This document shows positions 6,710-14,323 of a DNA stretch of 23,808 bases, piece by piece. A program made the position numbers and the translations under genes. Within the stretch, counting starts at the first letter, position 1. Every line of letters starts with the position of its first letter. The notes beneath the pieces are model-generated. The model did no database searches, had not been told where the DNA came from, and saw only the letters and a program-made list of their open reading frames with translations. Where the stretch lies: assembly GCA_033856535.1 (NCBI GenBank), contig JAWVEV010000093.1, forward strand, positions 1 to 23,808, given 5' to 3'. Source of the stretch: JAWVEV01 sp033856535. GTDB lineage: Bacteria; Actinomycetota; Thermoleophilia; Miltoncostaeales; Miltoncostaeaceae.

Positions 6710-6973
6710 TCAGGCGGCCGACGGCCCTCCGCTCGCCGGGGGGTCGGACGCCGGCATCGACCCCTCGGAGCCGACGTCGACCTCGTCGCGGCCCTCGGCG
6801 GGCGGCTCGTGCGGCGGCACGCCGGGCTTGCGGTCGCGGCTGACCGCCTCGCGCGCGGCCTCCTCGCCCTCGCGGTCCTGGTCCCCTTGGCGGTCCACCT
6901 GGTCCTCCTGGTCGGGATCGTCGAGCGCCTCTCGACCTACCCGACCGCCACCCACGTCATTCCCCGACGCCAT
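6710..6973 (-). CDS. Small acidic low-complexity protein with PASDPP motif
   Basis: An 87-residue, very hydrophilic protein with no predicted membrane segment. The middle (about residues 18-40) is Asp/Glu/Gln/Arg-rich and slightly repetitive (DQEDQVDRQGDQDREGEE); the end carries GSEGSMPASDPPASG. A similar SFPASDPPxW-like tail occurs in many short uncharacterised bacterial proteins. Function unknown. I chose the ATG at 6973; the frame stays open to 7159, but upstream codons (AGG, AGA, ACA, TCA) are unlike coding DNA here and would overlap the next gene. The start codon lies in a 10-bp-stem hairpin (6971-6998). No ribosome site is obvious. Divergent from the 2-oxoglutarate dehydrogenase gene. 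Confidence 0.6.
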   Translation of the reverse strand: MASGNDVGGGRVGREALDDPDQEDQVDRQGDQDREGEEAAREAVSRDRKPGVPPHEPPAEGRDEVDVGSEGSMPASDPPASGGPSAA

Positions 6974-6998
6974 CCCGCGCGGCGTGGCGCGCGGGATG
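6971..6998. repeat. Hairpin over the start of the small acidic gene
   Basis: CATCCCGCGC (6971-6980) and GCGCGGGATG (6989-6998) are exact inverted repeats around an 8-nt loop. In the minus-strand transcript the second arm contains the ATG and the bases before it, so initiation could be masked. Confidence 0.5.
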
Positions 6999-7122
6999 GA
7001 AGAGCCGAACTTGGGCGCCGGTCGCTCGTATTCGTCGTACCAGTGCCGTGACGTTCGGCCTTCCCCGGCCCGCCGTCTGACGACGGTGTGAACGACCCCC
7101 GGGCACGTCTCGCGGAGCGCGG

Positions 7123-7128
7123 TATCCT
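7123..7128 (+). promoter_or_regulatory. -10-like TATCCT of the 2-oxoglutarate dehydrogenase operon
   Basis: TATCCT ends 9 nt before the GTG at 7138 and only 3 nt before the GTG at 7132. There is no Shine-Dalgarno site. This favours a leaderless transcript starting at 7138; no good -35 box is seen. Confidence 0.5.
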
Positions 7129-7137
7129 TGGGTGCCG

Positions 7138-10100
7138 GTGTCCACGACCTCATCCTCAAACACGCTCACCGTCCTCCTGCCGGAGCTCGGGGAGTCCGTT
7201 ACCGAGGGGGTCGTCGTCGAGTGGCGCAGGTCCGAGGGCGACCGCGTCGAGGCCGGCGACATCCTTCTGGACCTGACGACCGACAAGGTCGACGTCGAGG
7301 TCCCCGCCCCCGCGGCCGGCGTGCTCGCGCGCATCGCGGCCCCGGCCGGCGCCACCGTGCAGGTGGGCGAGGCGCTCGCCGAGATCGCGGTGGATGACGG
7401 CGCGGGCGGCGTCGCCGAGGCCCCCGCCCGCCCGGCCGGCGAGACCGACGGCGCCGCGGCGCCCGAGGCGCCCGCCCCCGAGGCCCCCGCCGCCGGCCCG
7501 CCGGCGCCCGCCGCCGACGGGCCGGCCCAGCTGGTGGACATCGTGCTACCGGAGATGGAGTCGGTCACCGAGGGGACCGTCGTCGAGTGGCGCAAGGCCG
7601 TCGGCGACCCCGTCGCCGCCGATGAGATCGTGGTCGAGGTCTCGACCGACAAGGTGGACCTCGAGGTCCCGGCGCCCGCCGCCGGCACGCTCGAGAGCAT
7701 CGCGATCCCCGCCGGCGACACCTTCCCGGTCACCACGCCGCTCGGCCGCATCGCGGCCGGCGCCGGAGCGCCCGCCGCCGTCCCGACGCCCCCGCCCGCC
7801 GCCGCGCCCGCGGAGGCCGCGCCCGCGCCGGCCGCGCCGGCCGCGCCGGCCGGACCGCCCCCCGAGTGGCCGAAGGTGTCGCCCGTCGCGCGCCGCATCG
7901 CACTGGAGCGCGGGCTCGACCTGGCGCGGATCCGCGGCAGCGGCCCCGGCGGGATGGTGCGCAAGGAGGACGTGGAGGCGGCGATCCGCGGCGAGGGCGC
8001 GGCCCCCGCCACGGCCGCGGCCCCCGCGACGCCGGCCGGCAACGGCGCGCGCGGCGAGACCGTCGTGCCGCTGCGCGGCCCGGCGGCGGCCCTCGCGGCC
8101 TACATGGACGAGAGCCTCTCGATCCCCACCGCGACCAGCTTCCGCACGATCGGCGTCGGGCGTCTGGACGCCGAGCGCCGGGCGATCAACGCGGACCTGG
8201 CGAAGGCCGAGCGCAAGGAGAAGCTCTCCTTCACCCACCTCATCGCCTGGGCGATCGTCCGCGCGGCGCACGAGCTCCCGGTGATGGGCAGCGGCTTCGA
8301 CCGCTCCGACGGCACGCCCGAGAAGCTGGTCCGCGAGGCGATCAACCTGGGCCTGGCGGTCGACGTCGAGCGCAAGGACGGCAGCCGCTCGCTGCTGGTG
8401 CCGGTGGTGCGCGACGCGGGCGGCCTCGGCTTCCGCGGCTTCCGCGACGCCTACGACGACCTGGTGGGGCGCACCCGCTTCGGCGGCATCAAGCCCGACG
8501 AGCTGCGCGGCGCGAGCATCACCCTCACCAACCCGGGCGGCCTCGGCACGGTCGCCTCGGTGCCGCGGCTCATGCCGGGCCAGGGCACGATCGTCGCCAC
8601 GGGCGCCATCGGGTACCCGCCGGGCCTGGCGCACGCCCGGCCCGAGGCGCTGCGCGACCTGGGCGTCGAGAAGGTCATGACCATGACCTCCACCTACGAC
8701 CATCGGGTCATCCAGGGCGCCGAGAGCGGCGCCTTCCTGGCCGCGATCGAGCGGTTCCTCTCCGGCGAGGACGGCTTCTACGCCGACGTGCGGGAGAGCC
8801 TGGGCTTGCCGGCCGCCGCGCCGGCGGTCGCCGAGCCCGCCCCGGCCCCCGCGGCCAGACCCGCCCCGGCCGCCGCCCCCGCTCCGGCGCCGGCGGTCGC
8901 CACGGGCACCATCGACGACGAGCTGTTGGCCGGCATCGCGGCGGCGATGTCCGTCGTCAAGGCGCACCGCAGCCACGGCCACCTGGCCGCGCACCTCGAC
9001 CCGCTCGGCTCCGAGCCGGTCGGCGACCCGGCGCTCGAGCCGGCGGGCGTCTTCCTCACACCCGAGGTGATGGCCCGCATCCCGGCCGCGATCCTGCGCG
9101 TGAAGGTGCCGGGCGACTCGTTCGCCGACGCCCTCCCGCACCTGCGCGAGGCCTACTGCGGCACGATCGCGTACGAGGTCGAGCATCTCAGCGACCACCA
9201 GCAGCGCGTCTGGCTGCGCGCGGCGATCGAGAGCGGGCGCATGCGCGAGCTGCTGCCGCCCGAGCGGCGGACGGCGATCCTGCAGCGGCTGATCGACATC
9301 GACGTCTTCGAGCGCTTCCTGCGCCGCACCTACCTCGGCCAGAAGACCTTCTCGATCGAGGGCCTCGACACGATGGTCCCGATCATCGACGAGGTGATCG
9401 AGCTGGCCGCCGCCGAGGGCACCGCCGAGGTCGTGATCGGCATGGCGCACCGCGGCCGGCTCGCCGTCATCACCCACGTCGTGGGACGCCCGCCCGAGAG
9501 CGTGCTCGACGAGTTCGAGGGCCACATGGCCTTCGAGAGCGGCGACGAGGACATGATCGAGACCGCCGGCGACGTGAAGTACCACCTCGGCGCCGAGGGC
9601 ACCTTCCGCACCCGCAGCGGCCGGCCGGTGCGGGTGAAGCTGGCGGCCAACCCGAGCCACCTGGAGCAGGTCAACGCGGTGGTCGAGGGCGTCACGCGCG
9701 CCCGGCAGACCATCCGCGGCGGCCGCGAGGCGTTCCGCGACCCGTCGGTCGCGATGCCGCTGGTGGTGCACGGCGACGCGGCCTTCTCGGGCCAGGGCGT
9801 CGTGGCCGAGACGCTCAACCTGGGCGCGCTCGAGGGCTACACGACCGGCGGCACGGTCCACCTGGTGGCCAACAACCAGATCGGGTTCACCACCGACCCC
9901 AACGAGTCGCGCTCGACGCACCACACCAGCGACCTGGCGCGCGGCTTCGACATCCCGGTCATCCACGTGAACGCCGACGACGTCGACGCCTGCATCAGCT
10001 CCGCGCGGCTCGCCGTCGCCTACCGCCAGCGCTACGGCCGCGACGTGCTGATCAACCTGATCGGCTACCGCCGCCTGGGCCACAACGAGGTCGACGAGCC

Positions 10101-11550
10101 CGGCTACACCCAGCCGGTGATGGCGCGCACGATCAAGGCCCACCCGCCGGTCAGCAAGGTCTACGCCGACCAGCTGGTCCGTGAGGGCGTCCTCACCCAG
10201 GCGCAGGTCGACGAGATGGTCGCCGCGGCCGAGCGGCGCATGAAGGACGCGCACGCCGCGGTCACCGGGCAGGGCTCGGTGGCCCACTCGGCCGACCGCG
10301 AGCACGGCCGGGTCTCCGGGACGGCGTCGAAGGTGAAGACCGCGGTCAACGCCGAGTCGCTCCTCAGCCTGAACGAGCAGCTGCTGGCGGCGCCGTCCGG
10401 CTTCACGATCCACCCCAAGCTGGTGCCGCAACTCGAGCGCCGGCGCGAGGCGATGGGCACCGAGGGCGGGATCACCTGGGCCCACGCCGAGTCGCTGGCC
10501 TTCGCCTCGCTGCTCACCGAGGGCGTGCCGATCCGCCTGACCGGCCAGGACGTCGAGCGCGGCACCTTCAGCCAGCGCCACCTGGTGCTGCACGACTACG
10601 GCGAGGGCGAGACCTGGAGCCCGAAGACCGGGCGCACCTACGCCCCGATCGCGAACCTCATGCGCGCGTCGGCGGCCATCGAGCTGCACAACAGCCCGCT
10701 GTCGGAGGCCGCGACGGTCGGCTTCGAGTACGGCTACTCGACCGAGGCGCCCGAGACGCTGGTGCTCTGGGAGGCCCAGTACGGCGACTTCGCCAACGGC
10801 GCCCAGATCATGTTCGACCAGTTCATCGTGAGCGGCCGGGTGAAGTGGGGCGAGCGCTCGCGGCTCACCCTGCTGCTGCCGCACGGCTACGAGGGCAACG
10901 GCCCGGAGCACTCCTCGGCGCGCATCGAGCGCTACCTGCAGGCGGCGGCCGAGGACAACATCCGGGTGGCGAACCTCTCCACCGCCGCGCAGTACTTCCA
11001 CCTGCTGCGCAAGCAGGCGCTCAGCGACAAGCAGCGCCCGCTGATCATCTTCACGCCGAAGAGCATGCTGCGGATGAAGGTCGCGTCCTCGTCGCTCGAG
11101 GAGCTGTCCGACGGGCACTTCCAGGCCGTGATCGACGACCCGGTCGGGTCGGCGTCGGCGGCGGATCGGATGGCCGTGAAGCGGCTGATCCTCTGCACCG
11201 GCAAGATCGCCCACGAGCTCGAGGGCGACGATCGCCGGAGGGGACGGCCCGACCTGGCCATCGCCCGCGTCGAGCTGCTCTACCCGTACCCGGAGGACGA
11301 GATCCGCGGGATCGTCGCCTCCTACCCGAACCTCGAGCGGATCACCTGGGTCCAGGAGGAGCCGCGCAACATGGGAGCCTGGGAGCACATGCAACGTGAG
11401 CTGAGCCGGACGCTGCCGCACGGCGTGCGTCTCGAGTACGTCGGCCGGCCGCGCCGCGCGAGCCCGAGCGAGGGCTACCCGAGGGCCCACCAGACCGAGC
11501 AGGAGCGCCTGCTCGCCGCCGCCCTCGCCGGGGGGAGCGCGACCGAGTGA
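7138..11550 (+). CDS. kgd: Fused 2-oxoglutarate dehydrogenase: lipoyl x2-PSBD-E2-E1
   Basis: One uninterrupted protein of about 1470 residues. Order: lipoyl domain 1 (about 8-86, lysine K50 in TDKVDV); Ala/Pro linker; lipoyl domain 2 (about 133-208, K172 in TDKVDL); Ala/Pro linker; peripheral-subunit-binding domain (about 246-284, SPVARRIALERGLDLARI); E2 acyltransferase (about 310-545, ending TYDHRVIQGAESG, where Gln replaces the Asp of DHRxxDG as in mycobacterial Kgd); linker; and E1 (about 593-1470) with GMAHRGRL, the thiamine-diphosphate motif GDAAFSGQG...NNQIGF, GHNEVDEPGYTQP and GQDVERGTFSQRH. It should convert 2-oxoglutarate to succinyl-CoA in the TCA cycle. Mycobacterial Kgd (about 1230 residues) has the E2-E1 core but no lipoyl domain. 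GTG 7132 is an alternative start. Its stop overlaps the E3 gene (GTGA). Confidence 0.95.
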   Translation: MSTTSSSNTLTVLLPELGESVTEGVVVEWRRSEGDRVEAGDILLDLTTDKVDVEVPAPAAGVLARIAAPAGATVQVGEALAEIAVDDGAGGVAEAPARPAGETDGAAAPEAPAPEAPAAGPPAPAADGPAQLVDIVLPEMESVTEGTVVEWRKAVGDPVAADEIVVEVSTDKVDLEVPAPAAGTLESIAIPAGDTFPVTTPLGRIAAGAGAPAAVPTPPPAAAPAEAAPAPAAPAAPAGPPPEWPKVSPVARRIALERGLDLARIRGSGPGGMVRKEDVEAAIRGEGAAPATAAAPATPAGNGARGETVVPLRGPAAALAAYMDESLSIPTATSFRTIGVGRLDAERRAINADLAKAERKEKLSFTHLIAWAIVRAAHELPVMGSGFDRSDGTPEKLVREAINLGLAVDVERKDGSRSLLVPVVRDAGGLGFRGFRDAYDDLVGRTRFGGIKPDELRGASITLTNPGGLGTVASVPRLMPGQGTIVATGAIGYPPGLAHARPEALRDLGVEKVMTMTSTYDHRVIQGAESGAFLAAIERFLSGEDGFYADVRESLGLPAAAPAVAEPAPAPAARPAPAAAPAPAPAVATGTIDDELLAGIAAAMSVVKAHRSHGHLAAHLDPLGSEPVGDPALEPAGVFLTPEVMARIPAAILRVKVPGDSFADALPHLREAYCGTIAYEVEHLSDHQQRVWLRAAIESGRMRELLPPERRTAILQRLIDIDVFERFLRRTYLGQKTFSIEGLDTMVPIIDEVIELAAAEGTAEVVIGMAHRGRLAVITHVVGRPPESVLDEFEGHMAFESGDEDMIETAGDVKYHLGAEGTFRTRSGRPVRVKLAANPSHLEQVNAVVEGVTRARQTIRGGREAFRDPSVAMPLVVHGDAAFSGQGVVAETLNLGALEGYTTGGTVHLVANNQIGFTTDPNESRSTHHTSDLARGFDIPVIHVNADDVDACISSARLAVAYRQRYGRDVLINLIGYRRLGHNEVDEPGYTQPVMARTIKAHPPVSKVYADQLVREGVLTQAQVDEMVAAAERRMKDAHAAVTGQGSVAHSADREHGRVSGTASKVKTAVNAESLLSLNEQLLAAPSGFTIHPKLVPQLERRREAMGTEGGITWAHAESLAFASLLTEGVPIRLTGQDVERGTFSQRHLVLHDYGEGETWSPKTGRTYAPIANLMRASAAIELHNSPLSEAATVGFEYGYSTEAPETLVLWEAQYGDFANGAQIMFDQFIVSGRVKWGERSRLTLLLPHGYEGNGPEHSSARIERYLQAAAEDNIRVANLSTAAQYFHLLRKQALSDKQRPLIIFTPKSMLRMKVASSSLEELSDGHFQAVIDDPVGSASAADRMAVKRLILCTGKIAHELEGDDRRRGRPDLAIARVELLYPYPEDEIRGIVASYPNLERITWVQEEPRNMGAWEHMQRELSRTLPHGVRLEYVGRPRRASPSEGYPRAHQTEQERLLAAALAGGSATE

Positions 11551-12935
11551 GCACCTCCAACGGCGGGGCCCCGCGGGTCGTCGTCCTCGGCGGCGGGCCG
11601 GCGGGGGACGTCGCCGCGCTCCGGGCCGCCCAGCTCGGGGCCGACAGCACCCTGATCGAGCGCGCCGAGCTCGGCGGCACCTGCCTCAACCGCGGCTGCA
11701 TCCCCACCAAGGCGCTGCTGGCGACCGCCGACCTGCTGCGCAAGGTCCGGCGCGCCGACGAGTTCGGCCTGCTGGTCTCCGAGGTCGGCTTCGACTTCCC
11801 GAAGATGATGGCCCGCAAGGACGAGATCGTCCTGAAGATGCGCCAGGGGGTCGAGGGCGCGGCCAAGCGCAAGGGCGTGAAGGTGGTCGCCGGCCAGGGG
11901 ACCGTCGACGGCGATGCGGTCGTGGTCGACGGCGAGCGGTACCCCTTCGACCACCTGATCGTCTGCGTCGGCACCGAGCCCTCGGGCCTGCCGGGCTTCG
12001 ACATGGACCACCCGGCGGTGATGACCTCCGACGACGTGCTGCGGCTGGAGGAGGTCCCGTCCAGCATGCTGATCGTCGGCGGCGGCGTGATCGGCTGCGA
12101 GTTCGCCAGCCTCTTCGCCCCGCTCGGGTCCGAGATCACCGTGGTCGAGATCCTGCCGCGGCTGCTCGCCGGCGTCGACAACCGCACCGCCTCCCAGTTC
12201 CAGCGGCTGCTGGAGAAGGAGGGCGTCGCGGTGCACCTGGGCCGGCAGGTCGCCCAGGTCAGCGAGTACCGCGAGGACGGCGTCACGGTCCGCCTCGACG
12301 ACGACACGACGATCTCCGCCGAGAAGCTGCTGGTGTCGGTCGGTCGCCGCTCGCAGGCGAGCGACATCGGGCTGCAGGCGGCCGGCGTCGAGGTGACCGA
12401 CCGCGGCCACGTGGTGGTCGACGAGTACCTGCGCACCGCCAACCCCCGGATCTGGGGCGCCGGCGACTGCATCGGCGGGCTCCAGCTGGCCCACCTGGCC
12501 TCGGCCGAGGCGGCCCGCGCGGTCGAGAACGCCCTGGGCGACCGGCCGCTGCCGATGGACCGCACCGTCGTCCCGAGCTGCATCTACACCCACCCCGAGA
12601 TCGCCACCGTCGGCCTGAACGCCGATGACGCGAAGGCGGCGGGGTACACCGTCAAGAACGGCCAGGCGCGCTTCGGCGGGTCGGGCAAGGCGCTCGGCGA
12701 GGGCGAGCCCGACGGCTTCGCGCAGCTGGTCTCCGACGCCGAGACCGGCCTCCTGCTCGGCGCCACGATCATGGGCGTGCACGCCGTCGAGATGATCCAC
12801 GAGATCGGCGTCGCGATCGCCGACGGCCTGACGATCGCCGAGCTCGGCGAGATCATCCACGCGCATCCCACCGTCAGCGAGATGGTGATGGACGCCGCCC
12901 AGCAGGGCGTCGGCGTGGCCCCCTACCTCTCGTAG
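11547..12935 (+). CDS. lpdA: Dihydrolipoamide dehydrogenase (E3)
   Basis: 462-residue flavoprotein that reoxidises dihydrolipoyl groups with NAD+. FAD-binding GGGPAG 15-20; redox-active disulfide C46/C51 in GGTCLNRGCIP; NAD-binding GGGVIG near 175; second FAD motif in RIWGAGDCIGG; C-terminal catalytic H440 and E445 in HAHPTVSE. All catalytic residues are intact and length is standard. The GTG start overlaps the upstream stop by 4 bp and has GGGGGAG (11531-11537) 9 nt before it, so it is coupled to the E1-E2 fusion. The position strongly suggests it serves the 2-oxoglutarate dehydrogenase, though E3 is often shared with the pyruvate and glycine systems. Confidence 0.96.
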   Translation: MSTSNGGAPRVVVLGGGPAGDVAALRAAQLGADSTLIERAELGGTCLNRGCIPTKALLATADLLRKVRRADEFGLLVSEVGFDFPKMMARKDEIVLKMRQGVEGAAKRKGVKVVAGQGTVDGDAVVVDGERYPFDHLIVCVGTEPSGLPGFDMDHPAVMTSDDVLRLEEVPSSMLIVGGGVIGCEFASLFAPLGSEITVVEILPRLLAGVDNRTASQFQRLLEKEGVAVHLGRQVAQVSEYREDGVTVRLDDDTTISAEKLLVSVGRRSQASDIGLQAAGVEVTDRGHVVVDEYLRTANPRIWGAGDCIGGLQLAHLASAEAARAVENALGDRPLPMDRTVVPSCIYTHPEIATVGLNADDAKAAGYTVKNGQARFGGSGKALGEGEPDGFAQLVSDAETGLLLGATIMGVHAVEMIHEIGVAIADGLTIAELGEIIHAHPTVSEMVMDAAQQGVGVAPYLS

Positions 12936-12958
12936 CGACCGCGGAGACATGGCGGCGG

Positions 12959-13663
12959 CTGGGCCCGGAGGCGCTGCCTCCGGCGGCCGCCGTCGCCCGC
13001 CCGCTGGAGCTGCTGGAGGCCGCGGCCGACGGGCCGGTCCTCTCCTGGTCGACGGTCACCTCGCCGGCGCTGGTGCTGGGACGCGCCGCGACCGAGCCCC
13101 ACGTCGACCGTGACGCCGCGCGCGCGGCCGGCGTGGAGGTGCTACGGCGGCGGTCGGGCGGCGGCCCGGTGCTGTGGGACGCCGGGCTGCTGGCGCTCGA
13201 CGTCGTGCTGCCGCGCGGCCACCGGCTGGCCGGCGAGGACGTGGTGGCGGCCTACCGCTGGCTCGGCGAGGCGGTCGCCGGCGCGCTGCGGGCGCTGGGC
13301 GTGCCCGACGTGGCCGTGCTGTCCCCCGCCGAGGCCCGGGCCGACCCGGGGCGCGACGGCCCCGCGGCGGCGGCCTGCTTCGGCGGCCGCTCCCCGTACG
13401 AGGTGCTCGCCGGCGGGCGCAAGGTCGTCGGCCTGTCGCAGGCCCGCCGGCGCCAGGGGGCCCTGTTCCAGGCGGGGATCCTCCTCGGTCTCGACGTCGC
13501 CGGCCTGGCCGGGCTGCTGACGCCGGCGGGACCGGAGCGCGACGCCTTCGCCGCCGACCTGGCCGCCCGCGCCGGCGCGCTCCCCGGACCGGACGCGCCG
13601 AGCGTGATCGCGGCCGTCGAGGCCGAGCTCGCGGCGCGCGAGGGGGTCCGCGTGGCGACCTGA
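12959..13663 (+). CDS. Lipoate-protein ligase / LipM-like lipoyl transferase, start unresolved
   Basis: Member of the LplA/LipB/LipM (biotin/lipoate ligase) fold, which attaches lipoyl or octanoyl groups to lipoyl domains. Visible: SPALVLGR, RRRSGGGPVLWD (ligand-binding loop), ACFGGRSPYEVLAGGRKVVGLSQ (Lys codon 13421-13423, the conserved binding Lys) and QAGILLGLD. A Cys (codon 13376-13378) in ACFGG resembles the acyl-carrying Cys of LipM octanoyltransferases as I recall them, so ligase versus transferase is open. Homologous sequence begins by about 12950, but the frame has no ATG, GTG or TTG before 13073; CTG 12959 is a placeholder start. A frameshift from the ATG at 12949 is the alternative. 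It follows lpdA by 23 bp on this call. Confidence 0.82.
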   Translation: MGPEALPPAAAVARPLELLEAAADGPVLSWSTVTSPALVLGRAATEPHVDRDAARAAGVEVLRRRSGGGPVLWDAGLLALDVVLPRGHRLAGEDVVAAYRWLGEAVAGALRALGVPDVAVLSPAEARADPGRDGPAAAACFGGRSPYEVLAGGRKVVGLSQARRRQGALFQAGILLGLDVAGLAGLLTPAGPERDAFAADLAARAGALPGPDAPSVIAAVEAELAAREGVRVAT

Positions 13664-13675
13664 CCGGGCCGCGTC

Positions 13676-14323
13676 CTAGCCCTGGCGCTCCTCCAGCAGG
13701 CGAAGGGCGGCGGCGCGGTCGGGCACGCGCAGCTTGCGCAGCAGCTCGCCGCTGTGGCGTCGGACCGTGACCGGGGAGATCCCGAGCCGGTCCGCGATCT
13801 CGCGGGTGTCGCGCCCGTCGCGCATCAGCTCGAGCACCTCCCACTCGCGCTCGGTGAGCTCCTCGCCACCGGGGCCGCGCCGCACGGCGAACCGGCGCCG
13901 GCGGCGGGCGTCGAACTCGTCGACCATGCGGGCGACCAGCGCCCGCGGCAGCACCGCCTCGCCGGCGAGGACGCTCCGGAGCGCGTCGGGCAGGCGGTTC
14001 GGGTCGATGTCCTTCAGGAGGTAGCCGGCCGCGCCGGCCTTGAGCGCGTCGAAGAGGTCCGTGTCGTCGCGCGAGACGGTGAGCATGACGACGGTCGCCT
14101 CGGGCACCCGCTCGGCGATGGCCTGGGCGGCGACGATCCCCCCGCCCGGCATGTTCACGTCGAGCAGGCAGACGTCGGGCCGGTGCTCGAGCGCGGCGGC
14201 CAGCGCCGCGGGCCCGGTGCCGACGTCCGCGCAGACGGTGAACCCGCCCGCCTCGAGGGCGGCGCGCACCCCGTCGCGCATCACGGCGTGATCGTCGGCG
14301 ATGACGACACGGGCGGCGCTCAC
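13676..14323 (-). CDS. NarL/LuxR-type response regulator
   Basis: 215-residue two-component regulator. Receiver domain about 5-120: acidic pair D10/D11, phospho-acceptor D55 in CLLDVNMPG, Thr in VVMLTVS, and Lys in AGAAGYLLKDID. The C-terminal LuxR/GerE helix-turn-helix (about 150-205) reads ELTEREWEVLELMRDG then TREIADRLGISPVTVRRH. All phosphorelay residues are present. GTG 14323 overlaps the stop of the upstream kinase gene by 4 bp (GTGA), so the two are co-translated and almost certainly partners. Target genes unknown; it ends 12 bp from the convergent lipoyl-transferase gene. Confidence 0.94.
   Translation of the reverse strand: MSAARVVIADDHAVMRDGVRAALEAGGFTVCADVGTGPAALAAALEHRPDVCLLDVNMPGGGIVAAQAIAERVPEATVVMLTVSRDDTDLFDALKAGAAGYLLKDIDPNRLPDALRSVLAGEAVLPRALVARMVDEFDARRRRRFAVRRGPGGEELTEREWEVLELMRDGRDTREIADRLGISPVTVRRHSGELLRKLRVPDRAAALRLLEERQG

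Noticed and set aside
7132..7137. GTG 7132 as the start of the fused dehydrogenase
   Set aside because: Only 3 nt separate it from the -10-like TATCCT, too close for a transcript that contains it. GTG 7138 fits better; only two residues differ.
6974..7159. N-terminal extension of the small acidic protein up to ATG 7153 or TTG 7159
   Set aside because: Codons there (AGG, AGA, ACA, TCA, GAA) are unlike coding DNA in this window, and the extension would overlap the start and promoter of the divergent dehydrogenase.
7430..7860. Ala/Pro/Gly-rich repetitive DNA as tandem repeats
   Set aside because: These are the flexible linkers usual between lipoyl, subunit-binding and catalytic domains; the repetition is codon-level low complexity rather than a true repeat unit.
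7546..11490. Minus-strand open frame of about 1314 codons opposite the fused dehydrogenase
   Set aside because: High G+C keeps antisense frames open. The translation is low-complexity (Arg, Gly, Ala, Val, His, Asp) with no family motif, while the plus strand has unmistakable enzyme domains.
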